Under the pieces are notes generated by a model. The model ran no database searches, was not told where the DNA came from, and saw only the letters and a program-made list of their open reading frames with translations. Shown piece by piece: positions 56,267 through 64,000 of a stretch of DNA of 64,000 nucleotides (positions are counted from its first letter, which is position 1; each line of letters begins with the position of its first letter). The stretch is from NCBI GenBank assembly GCA_009733715.1, contig WMKJ01000061.1, positions 16,565 to 80,564 of the forward strand. Direction: 5' to 3'. Source of the DNA: Herpomyces periplanetae (taxonomy: Eukaryota; Ascomycota; Laboulbeniomycetes; Herpomycetales; Herpomycetaceae). Position numbers and translations under genes: made by a program.

Positions 56267-56650
56267 AGCGACTGTAAGTTTTTTTGTGACTACCCTAAGG
56301 TTTTGTTTTTGTTTGGCCCATAGCTGACGACCCTGCGTTTAGTTACTTCATGGAATCATTTCTATAGTAAACGTCTCTCTCTGAGCTCTTCACAAGAGCC
56401 ACAGAGTCCTCAACCTGGCTGATGATCAACTGTCCTCGGTACTCCAGAGTGATGGCTGCGGGGGCCATGGTCTCTCGCTAGTTGTCTTGTGATGCGATGA
56501 TTTTTTATCGTTGTTAAACTTGCAATACGCGGAGGTCTGGCTTTGTTCCGCTCTCGCGTGCTGTGGCGCGCTTGCTGATGATCTCTAGCTCCATTCATCC
56601 CATCAATTTTGATGGGTGGTGGGGTGAGTGCCGATGGAGGTCTGACAGGC
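56267..56650 (+). ncRNA. U3: U3 small nucleolar RNA, with a probable intron near the 5' end
   Basis: Strong match to fungal U3, the snoRNA that guides early cleavages of pre-rRNA and helps fold the small subunit. The box A/A' segment TTACTTCATGGAATCATTTCTATAG starts at 56343, followed by a stem CTCTTCACAAGAG. Box C' is TGATGAT at 56420-56426, a box B-like CCAGAGTGATG lies at about 56444, box C is TGATGAT at 56576-56582, and box D is TCTGA at 56641-56645. A hairpin (CATCCCATC..GATGGGTGG) lies between C and D, as in yeast. The 5' GAC box and box A are separated by 69 bases beginning GTAAGT (56274), with CTGAC near 56324 and TTTAG at 56342. Removing them gives AGCGACTTTACTTCATGGAATC, like the yeast 5' end. 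Mature length would be about 315 bases. Exact 5' and 3' ends are estimated. Confidence 0.95.
56274..56342 (+). other. Probable spliceosomal intron inside U3 snoRNA
   Basis: A 69-base segment with donor GTAAGT, branch-like CTGAC about 17 bases before the acceptor, and TTTAG. It interrupts the U3 5' end after seven bases. Saccharomyces U3 genes also carry an intron near the 5' end. Confidence 0.78.
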
Positions 56651-57054
56651 TTCTGCAAATTTTTTTTGTCTTTGTTTCCCAACATCGTTAATTTGTTTAC
56701 CTCGGTGCGTACTGTTAGCGTAGGTAGCGTGTAGATCTCGCAGCGTCATGTGACTGATAAATTCGCTTAATTTTACGGAGTAATTTGTGGCGTAGTGGGT
56801 GTGGGGGTAAGAAGTTGGAATGTGCGGCAGTGCGGGGGATGGAGTGTGGGCCTTTTGGCCTGTGTTGGGTGATGCGCAGATTAAGTCATTTAGGTAAGGG
56901 TGGACTGGAATGAGGGTTCTAGCGATGGTGGTTTAGAAATATTTAGGCATTATTGTGACATGGGAAAGCTCATGGAAGATGTCTGCGGACGGATCAATAA
57001 GGGTGGGGATGAGTTATAAGAAGCTAGTGAATGTGGAATTGCCGAGGGGAGGAA
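56651..57054. other. Convergent region between U3 and coatomer beta
   Basis: 404 bases between the U3 3' end, which is followed by a T run at about 56659-56668, and the coatomer beta stop. G-rich on the + strand in places. Nothing else recognised. Confidence 0.35.
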
Positions 57055-60000
57055 TTACACAAATTCGCTTAGGCCTCGCAATGCTCCTAAGCTCAGAGCT
57101 AGTCCTTGAGATCGGCTTCGGATTCGAATAAAACCCGTGATTGGGTCATTTGGACCGCTCTTCTCTATGCTGACATTAGCTAGGGCATCCTCACCTAAAG
57201 GCGACGTTAGTGGGTTGGTTGGAAAGGTCGATGCTTGACGATGTGAAGAATAAAGTAAAAAAACTTATATTTTAAGAATATGATTGCGTTCAACTTACCA
57301 AATATACTGCGGGCGTATAAATTCGCGCTGAGAAATTGAGATGTAAACGGTTCCTCAGTAGAATTGGTAATTTCTTGGGGTTTCTCATCTGGTTCAGCGT
57401 CTACACCATTCGACACTTCGCAACCCAAGGTAACACCACTGCCTCCCCCCCAAATACATCGCATATTGGTGATCCTCATTAACCTATCCAAAAATTCTTT
57501 CAAACTAGGAGATTCACCAGGACTGCTTTTATTGTCGCCAAAATAGTTAACGTTAATCTTATTTTCCCACTCAAATTCGGTCCACATTTTACGAAACTCA
57601 TCGACGTTTATTTCAGCAGCCCTCAAATAATCTCGTAGATCAATATGAACATCGTTCAAGATTATTACCTCGGTATTCGTTGAACTAGCACCTTCATAAA
57701 CCACATTTCCAAAGATAACTCCTGTATCGGTGGATGCAACTCGCACTACAGCTCGAAGGTTCAAAAAGTCATACGCTCCAACATTACACTGTAGGGAATT
57801 ACCAACTTGAAATTTTCCAATATCACCAACTGGGGTGGCTCGCTCAATTACCCTGAGATCACCCAATGTCGCGAAATCTACGCGCATATTTCTCATGGTT
57901 TCTTGAGTTTGATTAACGACTAAAACGTCAAGTATAATATCAAACTGTTGAACATCAACATAAGCTTCAACATAAACGGGATCCGAATGGCCTGTTAATT
58001 GTACAACCCGTTTCAACTTAGAACCAAGATATTCCGTAGTTTCACTCTTAGCTAAATCGATTTCCTTATCATCGAGTTCACCGTCCCGGCATGTAGCTAA
58101 TTGTCTCCATTCAATTCGTCGATCAATTGAATCCATTTCTTGTCCTTTCATTTGTGCTTCTCTGATTCCACGTTTTTCATCGTCTTGTCGTACTAAATCG
58201 CTAAACGCTTTACGAGTATCGGTTAAGAATACCTCTCTGAATGTTTCAACTCTCTTCTTCCTTTCCTCGTCGCCTTCAAAACTATTTTCATCAAAATGAT
58301 AATCAATTAATACGTTAAGGCATACCATAATTCGCTCTTGGGAATCTTCATCAATTTTATGCCTAACGAATTGTGACTGTCCAACTCGAATTATCGATAC
58401 CATAATTAGCATAGCTTCAGCTCGAAGGTAATTTGCCCTTCTAATTCCCGTAATGTCCTGCTCATCATATTCTTCTTCAGCTCTTCGAACCGATTCCCCA
58501 TATCGCATGACCATCTTTGTTAAAGCTGAAGCTAATACAGTTGCTAGATAAAAATCACCGTCCATAATCAATTGTCTCAAGGGTGGTTTTGATGCTGCTT
58601 TAATAGCCTCCAGATTGGCTGTCTCAAAAGCTTGACTTGTAAAAGCATTTTCTGTAGCATACGTTCCATCTTCAAGTACCCGAGATGGTCTGGTATTGTT
58701 ATTCATTGCTCCATTACGTTTACCACTTTCACCGCCTGTAGAAGTTTTCCCTGGTGTATCCAACCCTACACCACTTTCATCACCCTTCTTATCCAATTCA
58801 TCGTCGATTCCATCTGATGTATTTCGATTAGCTTCATCCAACAATCTTTGTTCTGCTTGAAGTATTGGTATTTCACCCAGGCTAATTTTAATCTTTTCCC
58901 ACGCACTATCAATATCTTCACGTTCCAATGAATATTCTCCTATTACCCAAAGAGCTCCACGCAAAACTTGACCATCTCTAATTTCATCTAACGATGAGAT
59001 AAGTCGACAAATTATCTTGCTGCGAAGATCGGGGAACTTCTCCACTACTTCTTTAACGAAACTAATGACATCACTGGCTGATGTATTCGAGGGATCCGTT
59101 ACCGAATCCATCAGCGCGTCCACAACGTTGGCCGTTACTTGAGAGAATCTAATGGCACACTGATGTATAGCATGTATGAGCAAGGCTCGATATTCTTTTT
59201 CCCGATTTTCTTGATTTAAGTTTCCCTTGCCTGAAGTCTTGGAAACTCCACTGACGGGCGATCCTGGTCTAGCTTGAAGTTGCATATATTGATGATGCTG
59301 CTGCTCATCTGAAACTTTGGCCAACTCTTTCTTAAGAAGCATCACTACACCTTCCACGTTGCGTCCAGTAATCATACTTAACACTATATCAAGAGCTTGC
59401 TTTCGGACATCAATATCTGAACTGGATAAAACTCGAAGAATCTCCATAACCATATTGTCGTCCAGTACACCTTCATTTCTACGTCTTAATGCATCAACCT
59501 TTTTGAGGACGATCAATTTAACATTATTATCCGATCCTCTAATAGCTATATCGATAAATTTATCTGCTGCAGCTCTAATCGCCACGGGATTGGACGTTAA
59601 CGCTACCAGGGTAACAGCAGCTTCGTAAACTACCGTTGATGCTTTGGCTTCGAGAAGATCAAATATTAGTCGGAGATACTTGGCTTTGGTTATGTTACTT
59701 TGCATTGCACTTGAATTGTTAACGTCGAGTGTAGCCGCATCTTGGCGTATAAATTCGAGTTCAGCAAGTTGTAATGATTCATCCGCATTGACAATTGTAT
59801 CGAACGTATCACTTAAATACTGTCTTGCATTGTCCGGACTGATATTCATAAGAGCTATAAATGCATTTCGGCGGCAAATGTTATCCGATTCTTTTTCAAT
59901 GAAAGAAACTATTAGCTCTGGAGCATCCGGAATAAGTTTTGGCAAATGCTGGTATATTGATGCAATAGCAAATACAGCATACTTTCTAACGTATGCGTGT

Positions 60001-60437
60001 CGATGTGTTAAACATTGTCGAGTAGGTTGAAGTAGTGGTTCGATCAACTCAGCTTCGCGAAGTTTACATAGAAATCGAAGAGTATTACCGCGAATATATT
60101 CATTAGCGTGTTGTAAATCAAATCGTATACCGTTACAAACCAGGATCCATTCTTGTCGCAATTTTCCACTAATATCCAGCTTTGGACATGCTTCATAGTA
60201 AATATAGAGTAGTTTCTTCAGTGGTTTACTTTTGGATGGCATCACAAATCGTATAATATGCATGAATAGTTCGGGCATAGATATTCCGTTTAGCATCATC
60301 ATTAGAATTCGCTTCATAGTTTCAATTTTACTTTCATCCGTTCCTTTTTCAAGTTGAATTTTAAGCTCTGTAACAGTTGGCTGATCATTTTGACTATCAT
60401 AAAACACCAAACTGTACGCACAACCATGAGAACTCAT
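57055..60437 (-). CDS. SEC26: Coatomer subunit beta (Sec26, COPI coat)
   Basis: Two exons on the minus strand, 60437-57299 and 57194-57055 (104-base intron), give 1092 residues. The N-terminal half is the adaptin-like HEAT solenoid ([15 protein letters not shown], then [17 protein letters not shown] near the middle). A low-complexity linker (about residues 535-590) follows, then the Coatamer_beta_C domain ([18 protein letters not shown]) and the appendage platform, split by the intron at [15 protein letters not shown]. It ends in [14 protein letters not shown]. Beta-COP is part of the F-subcomplex of the COPI coat that buds retrograde vesicles from the Golgi. Without the second exon the frame would run into a meaningless tail, and the splice phase restores the conserved end. 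About 100 residues longer than yeast Sec26, mainly in the linker and extreme C-terminus. Confidence 0.95.
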
Positions 60438-63400
60438 TTTCCCTTAACCCCGATTAATTTTTGATAATTTTCCCCACCAAACAATCAATCGAAACTACCC
60501 TCCACACAAAAAATATGGCAAAATCCAATTTTAAATCCTACAAAATTCGTTAGAGTCTTTTGTTAATTTAAAAAATCGTATTGTGTATATGTTGAAAACC
60601 ATTCCTCGTACACTATACAAATTTCTTCTCTAGCAAACTATGTATACCTTACCAGTGTATGTCTTGATTGCCACGTCACTTTACACGTTAAACGTACGAT
60701 CATTTACCAAAATTATAGCTCCTTTGTAAAATCCCCCAAACTTTATGCAAACTTGACAATCAAATGTATGAAGCCACCATGTCCAATAATCCCCATCATT
60801 TTTCCCGTAAAAATTATCTTCAACTCGTCTTCGCGTCTTCTAAATCCCTTTCTCTACCACTTTGTGTGCGACTTGCTTAGGTAAGCTCTATGATAAATTT
60901 GCTTGGGACGAAGAAAACCGTTCTATGGAAGGTCGACACGAAAAGAACATGGTTAATTTTTAAGACTATTTGGGAGGATTTATCGTGGTGTATAAAAATG
61001 ATTGGAGCGGGTTGATTGTTGCCAATTGTATACTTTGAGTTTTTACCATGTTTCATTTGTCTTCAACTCCCCGAAAAATGTCGCTTCTGCCCCTAGTGCT
61101 TTGAAGAGATTTTTTTGGGATAATTTCCTTCCAACACTTGCACCTATCTATATTATGACCATTCAAGTCATTTATTTTAATTAATTCATCCCCATTGAAA
61201 TTCGTTTCACCTTTCCTCCACTCTTCCCCAGTTTCTTCCTCCCTCCACATCTCGACGCGTGCGCCCTCGCTGTGGCTTGACTTCTTAGCACCGCCACACC
61301 TATACATTTGGGTTATGACGTCATGTTCGATTTGAGGCATTTCTTGGAAATGCAGTTTAAAGGATTCAAGTTATGTGTAGACGATTTTTTGCTAAGTCTT
61401 GTACTTAACGACAAATTTATTGGTCTCATCTATAACTTGGAGTAATTTAAGGGTCAATTGCTATGAAAGTAGTTTGATCTCCAGGAATTCGGAATTGTAT
61501 TCGAACTACGGTTTGCTGTCTTCTCAAACTTGACTGTATATGCATATTTCTTCAACGAATGGTTAGCCTGGGTTAATCGTTTCATTTTGTTTCTACTGAA
61601 TTCCTTTGCTAATTACGTTTCATTCTTCTATACTTTTCTTTTTATGCTACGTTCTTCATACCTCCCTATCGAGTCACTAACTATTTGCTCTTTATCCTAG
61701 CTTTCCATTACAAGGGTTCGTATGTCAAAACAATTTATATTCCATAATACTTTATGGAACTCTATTCCAATGAACGCTTCTCTTTGCATCACACACTTCC
61801 CCATCCGTGTTAATAGTGAGACCCTTCGATTTACCTTGGGGAATTAACATTTTTCCATACACTTCTCTTGTTCCCCGATACTGGAGAGTATGGGTAATGT
61901 TGCGTTTCATAAGCGACTTTTAAAGATCTCTGGAATCCTTCAATAATATAAGTTCTGTATACTTAATTTTATAACCTTTATTCCATCCTATTCCTCCTGG
62001 AATACTCTCCTGATCCTGACATCTATTTTCAGCATGGCAACCTAAGTAACCTTAGACTCCTTAACTTAACCAGGAGCTACTACTCTATTACCTTTCATAT
62101 GGTTATGGTCCATCCACTGCACAGGAAGTAGGTACTTTCAAACTGTCATTCATGTTGGAAATACCCTGGTGCTCACGTTATTCTTCATGTATACAACTTT
62201 CGATGTTCATAACATTCGTACTACTATTTTCACAGAATGTATCTCTCGTGGCATACGATCGGTTCATCGAAGTTACGAGCTATCACTCTACTCCCTTTAA
62301 GCCTATACAAATACTCTAGCGTTACAATTACCTAGAATTCGGCTTTTATCGCTCCCTCATTATGGGTATCGATTCCCATTCTGGCTTATTTCCTCCAGAT
62401 AAACGATTTTGCGGAACTTGATCTTTAGCTAACTCCTACATTACATGGAGAGCACTTATAGCTCTCCTATCTATTATGAGCCGAGTTTGAAGTTGGAGGG
62501 GCCATTTTTATTTCTTCGATCCCTGCGAATTATTATCCACTCTACTTTACACTAAAAACTCTCTTTAACTACGGACTTTTATATCTTCGTGTAGTAGTCT
62601 TGCAAATCTGTGCGTTTGCTTCACCATTTCACCGGATTTTAATGAGTATGTTGGTAGTTTATCGTTGATATGTCTGGTAAAATATTCCAACCACGTTTTA
62701 AATTTTACATTCTGCTACAGCCAGTCAACGCTGGGCATCATGCTTTGTGGAGATGGAATAGTGATACACTGAGTAGACGGAAACATATTTTAAAACGTAG
62801 ATGCCCCCTTAATATTTGGTGGAGCGACGATGAGGCGTCTAAGTGAATATGAGATTTTGATAGACAATTGACCGATTAAATAGTTTTGCCGGTATAGTTG
62901 TCTACCATGTACTAGTTTAAAGCTGAATTTTGGTTTGAATTGTGAATTTTTCCTTCAATGGGATATCTAAAGCAATAATTAGATAAGGTTTTTCGCAACA
63001 TGTATAATTTACTTTTTAGTTGGTTTCTCTCTTCTTTTGCTTTTTAGATTTGTCAATCGGTGGATAATTTTTGCACTTTTTGCATATTTTTCTCCGCGGT
63101 GAGAAATACTTTGGCCTGTACCATTTGTAACGGATATTTCAAAGGATTGTTATTTGAGTTTACGGATACTTAACGAATGGTTACTTACATTCTCTCATTA
63201 TTTATTACTTTTTCATGGTTTTGCATGAACATTGAAGGCTTATTTAGATTTCTAGTCGATCGAATTCTAAACGGGGTTTATTTGTCGAAAACTTTGGGAG
63301 CTGCATGTACTGCATTCCCGTGAATAGATTTTCAAATTTTTGGGCTTTATGAATTTTGTTAATGGCTAATTGTACGAGCTTTTCTCATACGATTTTCTAT

Positions 63401-63491
63401 TGCTTGTCTAGGGAGTAACATTTGGATTTGAGCTGGAAAGGTTTATTTTATTTAGCAATTTTTCGACATTATTTGCTGGGGGATCGTGGCG
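60438..63491. promoter_or_regulatory. Long divergent region between SEC26 and alpha-glucan synthase
   Basis: About 3.05 kb without a supported gene. A G+C-richer patch at 61255-61305 holds CACCGCCACACC, TGTGGCTTGAC and, a little further at 61317, TGACGTCA. From about 61700 to 62500 several short perfect hairpins occur: TTCCATAA/TTATGGAA (61740-61759), CTAAG/CTTAG (62042-62055), GGAGAGC/GCTCTCC (62447-62467). The rest is AT-rich. It probably contains the promoter and a long leader for the cell-wall gene. Open frames at 61002-61184 and 61053-61340 lack support. Confidence 0.4.
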
Positions 63492-64000
63492 ATGGTAATG
63501 CTCATGTTACCTTTAAGAGTTCATCAAATTTGCATAAACTTTATCGTCTTATTAGGTTTTGGGTTACCATTTTTAGCGGCTGGGCTGCCTTACTTTGCAG
63601 AATGGGAAGCTTATAATCTGAATGAAAATCGAACGGCTAAAAATCCGCTGGACTACTCAGGCATATGGAAAAATCATCAATTCCACCCTTCACCTGATAA
63701 TTGGCGTTTTCCATTTTACACCATATTCTTAGATCGGTTTGTTAACGGAGATCCAAACAATGATAACATCAATGGAACGGTATTCGAGGTGGATGTTATG
63801 TCGAATCAATTGCGGGCGGGAGGAGACATTGAAGGATTACGACAATCACTGGATTATCTTCAGGGAATGGGAATCCAGGGTCTTTACTTAGCAGGAAGTC
63901 CACATATGAACCAGCCGTGGTCTGCGGATAGTTTTAGTCCGCTAGATTTTACATTACTTGACTGGCACTTTGGTACAATATCGGCATGGAGAAAGACAGT
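63492..64000 (+). CDS. ags1: Cell-wall alpha-1,3-glucan synthase, N-terminal part (3' end beyond window)
   Basis: An open + strand frame from ATG 63492 (or the in-frame ATG at 63498) runs to the window edge, covering the first 169 residues. The first 30 residues form a signal peptide (hydrophobic core FIVLLGFGLPFLAAG) followed by the mature start LPYFAEWEAYNLNE. The start of the extracellular alpha-amylase-like (GH13) domain follows: HPSPDNWRFPFY, FLDRFVNGDP, LDYLQGMGI and SFSPLDFTLLDWHFGT. Ags1/Mok1 proteins are very large membrane enzymes with an outer GH13 domain and a cytosolic glycogen-synthase-like domain; only the beginning is visible. An in-frame TAG 13 codons upstream fixes the start region. 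The family is present in fission yeasts and filamentous ascomycetes but not Saccharomyces. Confidence 0.93.
   Translation, partial: MVMLMLPLRVHQICINFIVLLGFGLPFLAAGLPYFAEWEAYNLNENRTAKNPLDYSGIWKNHQFHPSPDNWRFPFYTIFLDRFVNGDPNNDNINGTVFEVDVMSNQLRAGGDIEGLRQSLDYLQGMGIQGLYLAGSPHMNQPWSADSFSPLDFTLLDWHFGTISAWRKT

Noticed and set aside
56410-56685. Minus-strand open frame of 91 codons
   Set aside because: It lies antisense to the U3 snoRNA gene; its Arg/His-rich translation simply reflects the complement of U3 structure.
61053-61340. Minus-strand 95-codon frame upstream of alpha-glucan synthase
   Set aside because: Charged low-complexity translation arising from a pyrimidine-rich + strand; no family resemblance or splice partners.

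Overview
This window is nuclear DNA of an ascomycete fungus. The genes have short spliceosomal introns (56 to 242 bases) with GTAAGT-like donors and CTAAC/TTAAC/CTGAC-like branch sites. Gene content includes a Scm3 CENP-A chaperone, a fungal BTB protein, an alpha-1,3-glucan synthase and a Mago nashi homologue. Alpha-1,3-glucan synthase and Mago are generally absent from budding yeasts but present in fission yeasts and filamentous ascomycetes. I infer Taphrinomycotina or another early-branching ascomycete; I cannot name the species.

Layout, left to right. 0-7 kb: an NDUFAF7/MidA-type methyltransferase (-, cut by the window edge), a mitochondrial outer-membrane cysteine-synthase homologue (MCY1-like), Scm3 (-) and the autophagy protein Atg6/Beclin. 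7-18 kb: a Tvp38/VTT membrane protein (-), a CCCH plus Smr RNA-handling protein, mitochondrial seryl-tRNA synthetase and a BTB protein (-). 18-33 kb: Paf1-complex subunit Rtf1 (-), dihydroorotase, polo kinase and class-I myosin. 36-43 kb: the Sin3 corepressor in six exons. 43-54 kb: an unrecognised three-exon protein (-), V-ATPase subunit H (-) with a long extra N-terminus, exosome nuclease Dis3/Rrp44 and a small two-helix membrane protein. 54-64 kb: Mago nashi (-), a U3 snoRNA gene that appears to contain an intron, coatomer beta (-), and the 5' end of alpha-1,3-glucan synthase running off the right edge.

The genes are ordinary housekeeping genes (mitochondrial, chromatin, RNA-processing, cytoskeletal, vesicle traffic and cell wall) and form no operon-like pathway. 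Intergenic regions are either very short where genes converge (38 to 130 bases) or long upstream of starts (0.5 to 3 kb, often pyrimidine-rich on the coding strand). I found no mobile element, CRISPR array or tRNA gene.

Most unusual points: the spliced U3 snoRNA; a myosin-I first exon consisting only of the start codon and a myosin tail lacking the usual acidic end; a 15-base last exon in Mago; a GC-AG intron in dihydroorotase; a Glu-to-Gln change at a PIN-domain catalytic position of Dis3; a roughly 257-residue N-terminal extension on V-ATPase subunit H; and a GCGAYCGTTT tandem repeat upstream of polo kinase. Gene models were built by eye from splice signals and family alignment from memory; no search or transcript data were available.
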